Shown here: one piece after another, positions 1 to 9,360 of the stretch | Position numbering within the stretch: position 1 is the stretch's first letter | Layout: every line of letters starts with the position of its first letter | Assembly (NCBI GenBank): GCA_016124445.1 | Contig: WGNR01000005.1 | Location: 157,457-221,456 of the forward strand | DNA length: 64,000 bases | Origin: a bacterium | GTDB lineage: Bacteria > Planctomycetota > Planctomycetia > Pirellulales > Pirellulaceae | Reading direction: 5' to 3' | Translations under genes and position numbers: made by a program | The notes under the pieces: generated by a model | Databases searched by the model: none | The model's input: only the letters and a program-made list of their open reading frames with translations | Told to the model about the DNA's origin: nothing

Positions 1-713
1 ACTTTTTGGGCGACCTCGATCGCCTCGTCAATGCTGAAGTGAGTCGGGTGCGGTTCAGGCCGGAGGGCATCGAGAATCAGCACATCCAGGCCTTCCAACT
101 TCGACCAGCTTTCGTCCGGGATATGGTTGGTATCGGTGCAGTACGCCACGTTGCCAACGCGAAAGCCGAGGACTTTGAACTTCGGTCCATGATCGAGACG
201 AATCGGAATGATCTGGCTGCCGAAAATCTCGAACGGTTCGGTGCCGATCGTATTCATGTCGAGCGCCGGCCGGGCACCCACATGCGTTTGTTTATCGTCG
301 CTGAAGGCATAATCGTATGCCTTGCGAATGCGGTTTTCGACGCTGGGCTCGCAATAGATCGGCACCGCATGCCCTAGATAAAACTGAAACAGCCGGACAT
401 CGTCCAATCCGAACAAATGGTCGGCGTGACTATGCGTGTAGGCCACGCCATGAATGATACCGATCCCTGTCGCCAGTAACTGCGACCGCAGATCAGGCGG
501 CGTATCGATCAGCAGGTGCCCCTCCGGCAGGCCGAAGATCACGCTGCATCGCATACGTTTGTTCTTGGGATTCGTGCTTCGGCAGGTATCGCAGCCGCAG
601 CCCACCACAGGCACCCCCATCGAGGTACCTGTTCCCAAAAACAGCAACTTCCCACGAACATCGCGCGTGACAATGTTTTTCTTTTCCGAACTGATAGGAA
701 GCGGCTGGCTCAT
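1..713 (-). CDS. MBL-fold metallo-hydrolase, PhnP-like (3' end outside window)
   Basis: Reading the minus strand from ATG 713 gives an open frame of about 237 residues that runs off the window start, so the C-terminus is missing. The N-terminal part has the beta-lactamase-fold opening LFLGTGTSMGVPVVGCGCDTC, a Cys-rich segment seen in PhnP/RNase Z-like phosphodiesterases. It is followed by LLIDTPPDLR, the metal-binding motif THSHADH, and later LDHG and CTDTNH, which fit further metal ligands. This supports a Zn/Mn-dependent phosphodiesterase of the PhnP (phosphoribosyl 1,2-cyclic phosphate phosphodiesterase) type. The exact substrate is inference, because no phn genes are visible. The gene is divergent from secA. 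Confidence 0.85.
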   Translation of the reverse strand, partial: MSQPLPISSEKKNIVTRDVRGKLLFLGTGTSMGVPVVGCGCDTCRSTNPKNKRMRCSVIFGLPEGHLLIDTPPDLRSQLLATGIGIIHGVAYTHSHADHLFGLDDVRLFQFYLGHAVPIYCEPSVENRIRKAYDYAFSDDKQTHVGARPALDMNTIGTEPFEIFGSQIIPIRLDHGPKFKVLGFRVGNVAYCTDTNHIPDESWSKLEGLDVLILDALRPEPHPTHFSIDEAIEVAQK

Positions 714-1128
714 TCTCGGTGTTCCAGGGTGACGTTTCGTGGCCTGAGAATCGCAAATGGCTGCCCCGGATGCAACCCCCGAGCGGACGGAGGCGATCAT
801 TGTGAAAGTAACCTTTTCAGGCGAAATCGACTCTAAGAGAGGGTGAGGCGAAACAGTCGTTGCCCGTGCGGCAGACGATTCCCAGGGAAACTTCACGGGA
901 TCTACGTGACTTGGGCAAGAGAAACCTTCGCGACATCGAATACCATGGTATCGAGACACCCTTAGAGCGGAGCCTCAAGCGCGGTTGACCCCCTTGAACG
1001 ATCCCTATAATCTACTTGATGGGAAGGGTTTGCGCGCACGCTTCAGTTGTGGCGGTGTCTACAAATCAGGTCTTGTTTCGTTGCGACGAGTGCATTTCAT
1101 TCGAACCTACCCCAGGTGATATTCTGCG
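714..1128. other. Intergenic region between divergent genes
   Basis: This 415-base stretch separates the metallo-hydrolase from secA. I see no convincing gene in it. It contains a perfect 12-base palindrome, ATACCATGGTAT, at 940-951, which could be a protein-binding site, and a promoter-like pair of hexamers near 985-1011 facing secA. Confidence 0.5.
985..1011 (+). promoter_or_regulatory. Putative sigma-70-type promoter of secA
   Basis: TTGACC (985-990) and a perfect TATAAT (1006-1011) are separated by 15 bases, slightly shorter than the usual 16-18. The pair lies 118 bases upstream of the secA start. The context CCCTATAAT is the same as in the stronger metK promoter at 6339. Confidence 0.4.
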
Positions 1129-4100
1129 ATGGAGATTTTGGAACAGATTTGGGAAAAGATCAGCCTCTTTTTCGGCGGTCTTTTAAGCGGATTCGAAAAG
1201 TTCATCACCTCGATGTTCGGTTCGTCTAACGCACGATATATCAAGAAGTTACAGCCAACCGTTGATGCCATCAACGAGCTGGAATCCAAATACGAAGCCC
1301 TGTCGGACGAAGAACTTCGCGACCAGACCCGCCTGTTCAAGCAGCGTTTGGCCTCAGGCGAAACGCTCGACGATATCCTGGTCGAAGCGTTTGCCGTCGG
1401 TCGCGAGGCAGGCAAACGGTTTCTCGGTATGCGCCATTACGACGTCCAGTTGATCGGCGGTATCGTCCTGCACCGCGGCAGTGTCGCGGAAATGGTCACT
1501 GGCGAAGGTAAAACCTTGGTGGCAACACTGCCGGCGTATCTCAATGCGATGGAAGGCAAAGGGGTTTTCGTCGTCACGGTGAATGACTACCTGGCCCGCC
1601 GCGATATGGAATGGATGGCACCGTTTTACCGAGGCCTTGGCCTGACGGTGAACGCCATTCAAAGCGACATGGCGGTGCGTGATCGTCAACAAGCCTATAG
1701 CTGCGACATCACTTACGGTACCAACAACGAGTTCGGTTTCGATTACTTGCGCGACAACATGCGCCCATCGGCGCGCGGAGACGATCGCTTCCCAAAAGAG
1801 AGCCAGCAGTCGCAAGGTCGCCTGCATTACGCGATTATCGACGAAGTCGACAATATCCTGATCGACGAAGCCCGAACGCCGCTGATCATCAGCGGTCCGG
1901 CGAATACCAGCAAAGACAAGTACGGCGACGCCGATAAGATTGCCCGCTCGCTGCAGAAGGAAATCCATTTTGTTGTCAACGAAAAGGATCGCACGACCAA
2001 TCTGACTGAAGAAGGTGTTCGCCAAGCGGAACGCCTGGCGGGAGTCGAAAGCTTCTACACCTCGGGCAACATGGAATGGCCCCACCTGATCGACAACGCC
2101 CTGCGTGCTCATTACCTCTATCAGCTCGACGTCGATTACGTAGTGGAAGATGGCAAGATCGTGATCATCGACGTCCACACCGGCCGTAAAATGGAAGGCC
2201 GCCAGTGGAGCGACGGCATGCATCAAGCGGTCGAAGCGAAAGAAGGGGTCAAGATCAAGGAAGAGACCCAGACGCTGGCCACCATCACCCTGCAAAACTT
2301 CTTCAAGCTGTTCGACAAGCTTTCCGGCATGACCGGTACCGCCATGACCGAGGCGGGCGAACTGTGGAAGATCTATGAGTTGGACGTGATCGCCATTCCG
2401 ACCAATCGGACGATGCAGCGGATTACGTACACCGACATTATCTTCATGAACGAAAAAGAGAAGTACGAAGCGGTTGCCGACGAGATTGAACGGACCATCA
2501 AGTGGGATGTCGTCATGTTCAAGAATGGCGACGAAATGTGGGGCGACATCCTTGAAGAAAAGGAAGACTCCATCAAGATCCACTCCAAGGGTCAGAAGCA
2601 GCCGACCTCGATCGATCGCAATAAGATCAAAGCCATTCAGTACAAGGGACGGCCGGTGCTGGTCGGCACTACCAGCATCGAAAAGAGCGAACGGCTTTCC
2701 CGGCTGCTCGACAAGCGGGGCATCAAGCACGACCTGCTCAATGCCAAGCAGCATAAACGCGAAGCCGATATCGTCGCTCAGGCAGGTCGCATTGGTGCCG
2801 TGACCATTGCCACCAACATGGCTGGCCGTGGTACCGACATTATCTTGGGCGGTAATCCCGAAACGATGGCCTGGGCACAGCTTCAGCATAAGTACCCAAC
2901 CCGTCTGGAAGTTCCCCAGGAAGAATGGGACACGCTCGTCAACGAGATCGAGCAGCACGAACAAATGAAGGCGATGGGCAAGAAAGTCAAGGAACTGGGC
3001 GGTCTGCACGTGATCGGCACCGAGCGGCACGAGTCGCGCCGAATCGACTTGCAGCTTCGCGGTCGTTGCGGTCGCCAAGGCGACCCAGGCAGTTCCCGGT
3101 TCTTCCTTTCGCTGGAAGACGACCTGATGCGAATTTACTTCGGCGAATGGGCGAAGAACTTCATCCAGCGTCTGCCGGCCGCGCTGCGTCCCCAACCAGG
3201 CGACGCCATCGAAAACACCATGATCGTCCGTCGTATCGAAGGTGCCCAGAAGAAACGGGAAGAACAGAACTTCGAGGCTCGTAAGAACCTCCTCGAATAC
3301 GACGAGGTGATGGACGAGCAGCGCAAACGCGTCTATGGCTTCCGCCAGCAGATCCTGGAAGGTGGTGACAGCCGCGACATGATCATGGACATGGTTCGAG
3401 AGCAGATCGAATACCATGTCGCCATGTTCCTGGAAAAGGACTTTGGCGTTGAAACGTTCGCCAAGTGGGCCGGCAGCGAGCTTTCTTGTGAACTGCAAAC
3501 CCGCGACCTCCGCGGACTCGATTTCGCCGCTGCGGAATCGTATTCCAAAGACATCGCCGAGCGTGCCGCCGAATCGAACATTATCGCCGCGATCGACGAA
3601 AACCTGCCTGATTCGGAAGACGATTCCGAATGGAACTGGGGCGCGATGGCCCGCTTCGCTAACAGCATGTGGAAGCTGAATCTCAGCGACCGCGATCTGA
3701 AAAAGGTTGGCCGTGATCATGTCGACGAGTTGCTGGTTACCAAGGCCCGCGAAGCGATCGCCAAGATCGACCTCAGCGAAGGTGAGAAGTTCCTCGACAA
3801 GGACTTCGGTCTGAGCACCTTGAGCGGTTGGTGCCGTTACAAGTTCGGCATCGAAATCGATGTCCAGCAGTTCCGCGACAAGCCGCAGCCTGCCGTCGTT
3901 GATGCGGTATACCAAAAGGCGATCGAAGTCTACGACCAGAAAGAATCGGAATACCCGGTCCTGACCGGCTTGTACAAGTTCAGCAACAAAAGCGGCGGCC
4001 ACTCGCGGCTCGATCGCGAAGGCCTTTTGTCCTGGGCCATCAGCCGCTTCGAGACCAACCTCGATGCCGAAGATTTCAAGAGCAAGCAGCGCGATGAAAT

Positions 4101-4836
4101 TCAACAACTGCTGATTCCCCTGAGCGAAAAACACAAGAAGGTCGCCCAGGAAAAGATGCAGGTCGTCGAAGACAAGGTTGAGCAGCTTTACGAAGACCAC
4201 ATTGAAAGCCAAACCCTCTCGGTCATCAGTGGCGGCAACGGCAAATTGGGCTCGCTGCATGATTGGATCAAGCAGACGATCGACTCGGACATCCCCGAGC
4301 ACGAACTTGAACAATTCGACAAGCAGCAGCTGGAAACTCGCTTGATTCGCGAAGTGTACGAGCGCTACCGCCCCGAAATGACCCGCATGGAGCGCTACGT
4401 CCTGCTGGAACTGATCGACACGGCCTGGAAAGACCATCTGCTGGCGATGGATCACCTGCGATCGGCGGTCAGCTTCGTGGGATACGCCCAGGTCGATTCG
4501 AAGGTCGAGTACAAACGCGAAGGTATGCGGCTATTCGAGAAGATGTGGCAAAGCCTGGGCGAACGGGTCACCGACCTGGTCTTCAAGATTGACAGCCTGA
4601 ACGAAGAGTTCGTCAGTTCGACCTGGAAGGAATCGGAAGCCCGGCACGACTCCGCTTCGAGTATCGGCGATATGGCTCGCCAGCAGGAACAGGCCATTTC
4701 CAACTCGCAGGGCGAAGTTGAAGTCACCGCGCCAATTCGCAACGTCGGCGAGAAAATCCGCCGCAACGATCCTTGCCCCTGCGGCAGCGGTAAGAAGTAT
4801 AAGGCCTGCTGCATGAAGCAAGATTCGGCGAAATAG
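1129..4836 (+). CDS. secA: Protein translocase subunit SecA (long planctomycete form)
   Basis: This is the ATPase motor that pushes preproteins through SecYEG. The start ATG has AGGTGA nine bases upstream. Visible landmarks are Walker A MVTGEGKT (residues 122-129), the Walker B/DEAD region IIDEVDNILIDEARTPL (about 240-256), AGRGTDIILGG in the second nucleotide-binding fold, HESRRIDLQLRGRCGRQGDPG, and a C-terminal zinc-binding SEC-C tail DPCPCGSGKKYKACC. At 1235 residues it is over 300 longer than E. coli SecA. Extra sequence appears at about residues 456-506 inside NBD2, just before GRPVLVGTTSIE, and as a large charged segment at about 760-1080 within the helical scaffold/wing region. The enzyme identity is certain; the roles of the insertions are unknown. 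Confidence 0.98.
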   Translation: MEILEQIWEKISLFFGGLLSGFEKFITSMFGSSNARYIKKLQPTVDAINELESKYEALSDEELRDQTRLFKQRLASGETLDDILVEAFAVGREAGKRFLGMRHYDVQLIGGIVLHRGSVAEMVTGEGKTLVATLPAYLNAMEGKGVFVVTVNDYLARRDMEWMAPFYRGLGLTVNAIQSDMAVRDRQQAYSCDITYGTNNEFGFDYLRDNMRPSARGDDRFPKESQQSQGRLHYAIIDEVDNILIDEARTPLIISGPANTSKDKYGDADKIARSLQKEIHFVVNEKDRTTNLTEEGVRQAERLAGVESFYTSGNMEWPHLIDNALRAHYLYQLDVDYVVEDGKIVIIDVHTGRKMEGRQWSDGMHQAVEAKEGVKIKEETQTLATITLQNFFKLFDKLSGMTGTAMTEAGELWKIYELDVIAIPTNRTMQRITYTDIIFMNEKEKYEAVADEIERTIKWDVVMFKNGDEMWGDILEEKEDSIKIHSKGQKQPTSIDRNKIKAIQYKGRPVLVGTTSIEKSERLSRLLDKRGIKHDLLNAKQHKREADIVAQAGRIGAVTIATNMAGRGTDIILGGNPETMAWAQLQHKYPTRLEVPQEEWDTLVNEIEQHEQMKAMGKKVKELGGLHVIGTERHESRRIDLQLRGRCGRQGDPGSSRFFLSLEDDLMRIYFGEWAKNFIQRLPAALRPQPGDAIENTMIVRRIEGAQKKREEQNFEARKNLLEYDEVMDEQRKRVYGFRQQILEGGDSRDMIMDMVREQIEYHVAMFLEKDFGVETFAKWAGSELSCELQTRDLRGLDFAAAESYSKDIAERAAESNIIAAIDENLPDSEDDSEWNWGAMARFANSMWKLNLSDRDLKKVGRDHVDELLVTKAREAIAKIDLSEGEKFLDKDFGLSTLSGWCRYKFGIEIDVQQFRDKPQPAVVDAVYQKAIEVYDQKESEYPVLTGLYKFSNKSGGHSRLDREGLLSWAISRFETNLDAEDFKSKQRDEIQQLLIPLSEKHKKVAQEKMQVVEDKVEQLYEDHIESQTLSVISGGNGKLGSLHDWIKQTIDSDIPEHELEQFDKQQLETRLIREVYERYRPEMTRMERYVLLELIDTAWKDHLLAMDHLRSAVSFVGYAQVDSKVEYKREGMRLFEKMWQSLGERVTDLVFKIDSLNEEFVSSTWKESEARHDSASSIGDMARQQEQAISNSQGEVEVTAPIRNVGEKIRRNDPCPCGSGKKYKACCMKQDSAK

Positions 4837-4892
4837 ACCGAGTCTTGCCCGGCAGGGCTAGCACACAGCGGAACAACCACGGGACGGATCCC

Positions 4893-6206
4893 ATGCTTAC
4901 CTGGTGTTTCAATCTGGCTTACCTCGCACTGATCGCGGCGATCTCTCCCTGGCTGATGTGGTCCGCGATCTTCCAGGGAAAGTATCGCGAGGGTTTCTCG
5001 GCCAAGCTACTGGGCTACGTCCCTCGTCGGCCCACCATCTCGCCGCAGCACGTCTGGCTGCACGCGGTCAGCGTTGGCGAAGTCAACCTGATTGCTCCAT
5101 TGATCGCGGAGATCAGTCGCGTTCATCCCGATGCCACCTTCCACATCACCACCACCACCAAGGCCGGCTTCGACCTTGCCCAGTCGAAATATGCCCAGCA
5201 CACCATCAGCTATGCTCCGCTCGATTTCTCGTGGGCCATCGCTCGGGCCTATCGACGCATCGAACCCGACGCCGTGCTGCTAGTGGAACTGGAACTGTGG
5301 CCCAACCTGATTCGACAGGCCCAGAAGCATCGAGCCAAGATTGCCGTGGTCAACGGTCGACTCAGCGAGAAAAGCCATCGCGGTTATCGCAAACTTCGCT
5401 GGCTGGTTGCTCCGCTGCTTCAGAGATTGGACCTGATCGCCGCGCAAGATGAAGTTTACGCCAAGCGGTTTCGCGACCTGGGCGCACGTGAGGAAAACAT
5501 CGTGGTGACCGGTTCGATCAAATTCGATGGTATTACGGCCGATCGCAACAATCCGCAAACCGAATCACTACGTACCCTGGCAGGACTAACCAAACAGCAA
5601 ACCATCTGGCTGGCTGGCAGCACGCAAAACGGCGAAGAACCAATCATCGTCGAGGCCTACCGTCAGGCTCAGAAGCAAGTTCCCGACTTGAAGCTGATTC
5701 TGGTGCCGCGTCATCCGCATCGCTTCGACGAGGTTGCCCGCCAGTTGGAAGAAGAGCAGATTCCCTTTCAGCGGCGAAGTCAACTGGAAGCAGGCCCAGC
5801 GGAAAGCGATTCAATCCTGCTGGTCGACGGCGTCGGCGAGCTTTCGGCCTGGTGGGGAACTGCCGATATTGCGTTCGTAGGGGGCAGCCTGGGCAATCGA
5901 GGCGGCCAAAACATGATCGAGCCGGCTGCCTACGGTACAGCCGTTTCGGTGGGGCCCAATACATGGAACTTTAAAGATGTGGTCGAAAGACTGCGGGCAG
6001 CCGAAGCAATCACCGTCGTTCGCGATGCGGAAAGCCTCGCTCGGTTTGTCATCCAAGCGGCCACCGACCGCAGCTGGCGACTCAATCAAGGTGCCCGAGC
6101 TCGTGACGTCGTTTTGGCTCAGCAAGGGGCCACTCGGCGAACGATTGAGGTGCTCGAGCCGCTGTTAGAGTTGCCCCAGATCGTCAAGTTCCGCGAAGCG
6201 GCCTAA
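4893..6206 (+). CDS. waaA: 3-deoxy-D-manno-octulosonic acid (Kdo) transferase
   Basis: This GT30-type enzyme transfers Kdo from CMP-Kdo to lipid IVA at the inner face of the cytoplasmic membrane, so it implies lipid A-type LPS. The 437-aa product starts at ATG 4893, just before a membrane anchor (about residues 3-25). A longer reading from TTG 4845 is less likely. Motifs seen are HAVSVGEVN, ITTTTKAG, VLLVELELWPNLI, NGRLSEKS, GSIKFD and the sugar-nucleotide site FVGGSLGNRGGQNMIEPAAYG. It lies 56 bases after secA on the same strand and may be cotranscribed with it. Confidence 0.95.
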   Translation: MLTWCFNLAYLALIAAISPWLMWSAIFQGKYREGFSAKLLGYVPRRPTISPQHVWLHAVSVGEVNLIAPLIAEISRVHPDATFHITTTTKAGFDLAQSKYAQHTISYAPLDFSWAIARAYRRIEPDAVLLVELELWPNLIRQAQKHRAKIAVVNGRLSEKSHRGYRKLRWLVAPLLQRLDLIAAQDEVYAKRFRDLGAREENIVVTGSIKFDGITADRNNPQTESLRTLAGLTKQQTIWLAGSTQNGEEPIIVEAYRQAQKQVPDLKLILVPRHPHRFDEVARQLEEEQIPFQRRSQLEAGPAESDSILLVDGVGELSAWWGTADIAFVGGSLGNRGGQNMIEPAAYGTAVSVGPNTWNFKDVVERLRAAEAITVVRDAESLARFVIQAATDRSWRLNQGARARDVVLAQQGATRRTIEVLEPLLELPQIVKFREAA

Positions 6207-6435
6207 CCCGTCACGGCGTCGTTCAGGTCGACTGTAACCCCAAGCGGCCTGGCAATCTGTTCCCCAGGGACCAAAAATCGGGACATGTAAGCCATTTTCA
6301 GCCGATTTACCCGGTTGTTCGCTCTCTTCCCTTGTCCCTATAATGCCCTATTCGCCAACAGGTCGAGAACCTGCGCTGGCGTGTCCATTCCTCCCCCGTG
6401 CAGCGATGCTGCTTGTTTCCCAGGAGAATCTATCG
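6207..6435 (+). other. metK leader region
   Basis: This region carries the metK promoter (6315-6344) and a leader of about 85 bases to the GTG start. I looked for a SAM-type riboswitch and did not recognise one. Confidence 0.4.
6315..6344 (+). promoter_or_regulatory. Promoter of metK
   Basis: TTGTTC (6315-6320) and TATAAT (6339-6344) have an 18-base spacer. The ATG at 6343 overlaps this -10 box, so it cannot be the translation start of a transcript made here. That supports the downstream GTG. Confidence 0.6.
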
Positions 6436-7611
6436 GTGGCTTCCGGAAAGTATTTGTTCACTAGCGAATCGGTCAGCATGGGTCACCCGGACAAGATGGC
6501 CGACCAAATCTCGGACGGTATCTTGGACGCACTTCTCGCTCAGGATCCTCACAGCCGCGTTGCTTGCGAAACGATGGTGACCACAGGCCTGGCAGTTGTT
6601 GCCGGCGAAATCACCACCAAGGCAAACATCGACTACCAACACGTGATCCGCGGTGTCATTCGCGACATCGGTTACACCAGCGACTCGATGGGCTTCAATG
6701 CCGATACGTGTGCCGTGATGGTAACCTTGGACCGTCAAAGTCCCGACATCGCTCAAGGGGTCGATCACGACGAGACCAAGGGCAAGGAAATTGGTGCTGG
6801 CGACCAGGGCCTGATGTTTGGTTATGCCTGTAACCACACCCCAGAACTGATGCCGTTGCCGATTGCCCTTTCGCACCGCATTTTGAATCGCCTGACCGAA
6901 GCTCGCCAGAACGGCGAAGTCAACTGGCTACGTCCTGACAGCAAGAGCCAGGTCACGGTCGAATTCGACGGCGATCGTCCGGTCGGTATTCACACGGTCG
7001 TTGTTTCGACGCAGCATTGTGGTTCGGTCGACAACGCCACGATCCGCGACTTCGTGATCGACAAGGTCATCAAGCCTTGCCTGCCGGAAGAATTCGTTGA
7101 CGACGACATCGTCTTCCATATCAACCCGACCGGCAAGTTTGTTGTCGGTGGTCCGATGGGCGACTGTGGTTTGACCGGCCGTAAGATCATTGTCGATACC
7201 TACGGCGGCTGGGGCCGTCACGGCGGTGGTGCTTTCAGCGGCAAGGATGCGACCAAGGTCGACCGCAGCGCCGCTTACATGGGCCGTCACGTTGCCAAGA
7301 ACATCGTAGCTGCCGGCCTGGCCGATCGCTGCGAAGTTCAGCTGGCCTACGCCATCGGCGTGACCGATCCGGTCAGCGTCCATATCGACACCTTCGGCAC
7401 CGGCAAGGTCGACGACGAGAAGATCGCCGAGATCGTCAAGAAGGCCTTCCCGCTGAGCCCTGGCGGCATCATCGATTACCTGAACCTGCGGCGACCAATC
7501 TTCCGCTCTACGGCAGCGGGTGGTCACTTCGGTCGTGACGAGTTCCCTTGGGAATCGACCGAAAAGGCCGAAGAGCTGGCCAAGCTGGCTGGCATCACTG
7601 TTACGGCCTAA
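6436..7611 (+). CDS. metK: S-adenosylmethionine synthase
   Basis: The enzyme makes S-adenosylmethionine from ATP and methionine in the cytosol. Start GTG 6436 is chosen because AGGAG (6422-6426) lies nine bases upstream and the product then begins [12 protein letters not shown] like other MetK proteins; the 391-aa length is normal. Visible motifs are GHPDK (residues 16-20, ATP site), [12 protein letters not shown] (about 118-129) and [19 protein letters not shown] (about 263-281, the glycine-rich P-loop-like signature). It has its own promoter and a strong terminator, so it appears monocistronic. Confidence 0.97.
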   Translation: MASGKYLFTSESVSMGHPDKMADQISDGILDALLAQDPHSRVACETMVTTGLAVVAGEITTKANIDYQHVIRGVIRDIGYTSDSMGFNADTCAVMVTLDRQSPDIAQGVDHDETKGKEIGAGDQGLMFGYACNHTPELMPLPIALSHRILNRLTEARQNGEVNWLRPDSKSQVTVEFDGDRPVGIHTVVVSTQHCGSVDNATIRDFVIDKVIKPCLPEEFVDDDIVFHINPTGKFVVGGPMGDCGLTGRKIIVDTYGGWGRHGGGAFSGKDATKVDRSAAYMGRHVAKNIVAAGLADRCEVQLAYAIGVTDPVSVHIDTFGTGKVDDEKIAEIVKKAFPLSPGGIIDYLNLRRPIFRSTAAGGHFGRDEFPWESTEKAEELAKLAGITVTA

Positions 7612-7711
7612 TAAGCTGCCCAGCGGTGGGATCTGCCGCAGTTGGCGGGGCAATCGAGAGGGAAACCCGAGATCGCCCCCAGCCCGGTCGATTCCGCATT
7701 GCTTGAAATTT

Positions 7712-7749
7712 GGGTTCCTGTCACACTTCCTGGCAGGAACCCTTTTTTT
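7712..7749 (+). terminator. Rho-independent terminator of metK
   Basis: A 9-base perfect stem, GGGTTCCTG (7712-7720) with CAGGAACCC (7734-7742), is followed by seven T residues (7743-7749). It lies 100 bases after the metK stop. Confidence 0.85.
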
Positions 7750-7775
7750 GCGTCTGGATGCAGGAATCTTTCGGC

Positions 7776-8678
7776 ATGGATCGCCCCAACAGCTCGGTTT
7801 CGCCTGAACTTACTGGTGTTTGCCTCTCATTGGCAGTCGGCGGAACGGCTCTGCTAGCTACCGCCACGGCGGTTGTTTGCGGCATTCGCCTGGTCTCCTA
7901 TGAAACGCCGCCACTATCGACAGGTCCGGCATTGGCCGTCACGTTGCTGACGGCGGCCTGGTGTGCTTCGATCCGCGCAGCCTGGCTGGTGGCAGCTCCG
8001 AAACAACTGGGGCAGCGGTGGCACCTGATGATTGCGATCATTCCGTTCTGCTCCGCCTTGTTGATGGTCCGTGCGGTCACGTTCTTTCCGATTACCGAGT
8101 TCTCTACCTTCCTGCTTTGGTTTGCGGCACTAGCTCAAGAAACGATCACGTTGTCGCTGTTTGTGACCTCGCAGTTTGGTGACTCGATCGCTCGTTGGAC
8201 GCAGCCAATTCTGGAACCAGCTTCGCCCAGCAACGACGCGCCGATTGAAACGCCAAACCCGATGCCTACGGTTGAAGTTGTCAGTGAAGTCGCCCAACCG
8301 GTTGCCGAAACCGAGGAAGCGGAACTGGAAAGCGAAGAAAAGCTCGATCTGCCTCCCAACGTCACGCAGCAATTGACGCGCGGGATCGAACTGGGGCAGG
8401 AACAGATTCACGGCTTGGTACGCGCTACGTTCGCCCCAGGCCAACGGCATGCTTACCTGCATGTCGGCTTCTGCCCTCCCCTCCCCTCGGCGCCGCATGT
8501 CGAACTGCATCAACTGGAAGGCCCTGAGGTTCAGATCAAACCAGGGCAGATACTCACAAGCGGAGTTCGCTTCGATTTGAAACTGCGTGACGCTGGCCAG
8601 CAAGAAGCTAAACCGGTCTTCGAGTTCATCGCGATCTGCCCGATCGATTCGGAAACAGGGCTGCGTCAGGCAGGCTAG
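7776..8678 (+). CDS. 4-TM membrane protein of unknown function
   Basis: I do not recognise a named family. Start ATG 7776 follows AGGAA and lies beyond the metK terminator; earlier in-frame starts overlap the terminator hairpin. The 300-aa product has four probable membrane helices in residues 15-150, then an acidic Pro/Glu-rich linker (about 165-215), then a soluble domain of about 85 residues beginning near LPPNVTQQLTRGIELG. The soluble part looks beta-rich and could be a small binding or PilZ-like domain, but I see no diagnostic motif. It converges on the next gene, overlapping its stop by four bases. Confidence 0.7.
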   Translation: MDRPNSSVSPELTGVCLSLAVGGTALLATATAVVCGIRLVSYETPPLSTGPALAVTLLTAAWCASIRAAWLVAAPKQLGQRWHLMIAIIPFCSALLMVRAVTFFPITEFSTFLLWFAALAQETITLSLFVTSQFGDSIARWTQPILEPASPSNDAPIETPNPMPTVEVVSEVAQPVAETEEAELESEEKLDLPPNVTQQLTRGIELGQEQIHGLVRATFAPGQRHAYLHVGFCPPLPSAPHVELHQLEGPEVQIKPGQILTSGVRFDLKLRDAGQQEAKPVFEFIAICPIDSETGLRQAG

Positions 8679-9250
8679 GCGGCGGACTCGTTCTCCTTTT
8701 CCGGTGCCTTGCGGGGACGTCGTGTCCTTCTCATCTGCTGGCCCAGGCGTCCCCATTCCAACAGGATGGCCAACACGACGATCATGCTGAGGAAATTCGC
8801 AAAAAATGCACCTGGATTAAAAGTCAGCCGAGTCAACAACCCCATCAAAAGCAACTGAAAGACCGCGATACCTAGCCCTACCTTGAGCGAGACCAATCTT
8901 CGAAACTGCATGAAGCCTCCTGCGACGCCCAGGAAGATTCCCAAAAGGGAAGTTCCGCAATAGAGGGCGATCGAGGACGCCAGATTCAAATTGTCGACTG
9001 GCACCGTTCCTTCCACGACCATTCCTCGGATGACCCATAGAATGACCAAGGAACCAATGAGCTGAAAACTTCCGGTTGCCAGACAAACCAATCCGGCGAT
9101 CGAAATGCTGGAACTCCGGGAACGGGGCTGCGCCGGATTGGAACGATTTACAACCAGAGGCGTAACAACTTGCGGCTTATCGTCGACCACGTCCGCTTCG
9201 ATCGCTTCACCGATCTGTCCTTGGGGATGACTTGCTGGATTTCTTTCCAC
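8675..9250 (-). CDS. 4-TM module membrane protein (single-module paralog)
   Basis: This 191-aa protein of unknown function has a Pro/Ser-rich cytosolic N-terminus (about 1-48) and then four hydrophobic helices. It is a paralog of the products at 9361-9945 and 10071-12356: all share the order of a helix like AGLVCLATGSFQLIGSLVIL, a second helix ending near MQFRRLVSLKVGLG, and final helices ending before a basic tail. The C-terminus is strongly basic then acidic (RRTRRPRKAPEKENES). It is the last gene of a minus-strand array of five. Confidence 0.7.
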   Translation of the reverse strand: MERNPASHPQGQIGEAIEADVVDDKPQVVTPLVVNRSNPAQPRSRSSSISIAGLVCLATGSFQLIGSLVILWVIRGMVVEGTVPVDNLNLASSIALYCGTSLLGIFLGVAGGFMQFRRLVSLKVGLGIAVFQLLLMGLLTRLTFNPGAFFANFLSMIVVLAILLEWGRLGQQMRRTRRPRKAPEKENESAA

Positions 9251-9360
9251 AGAATTCGTACCTTGATTGAGCTAGTGAAGGTTGCCGCGATGAAAATCGC
9301 AACGCGTATTGACGGCAAATCTTATCGACCCAAAAACCAAGCAACACAGCATCTGGCAGG

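Noticed and set aside
1354..4455. 1033-codon minus-strand open frame opposite secA
   Set aside because: It is a codon-bias shadow of secA; it has no recognisable protein features and lies entirely antisense to a certain gene.
6345..6435. Possible SAM riboswitch in the metK leader
   Set aside because: The leader is only about 85 bases and I saw no SAM-aptamer core or anti-terminator pair.
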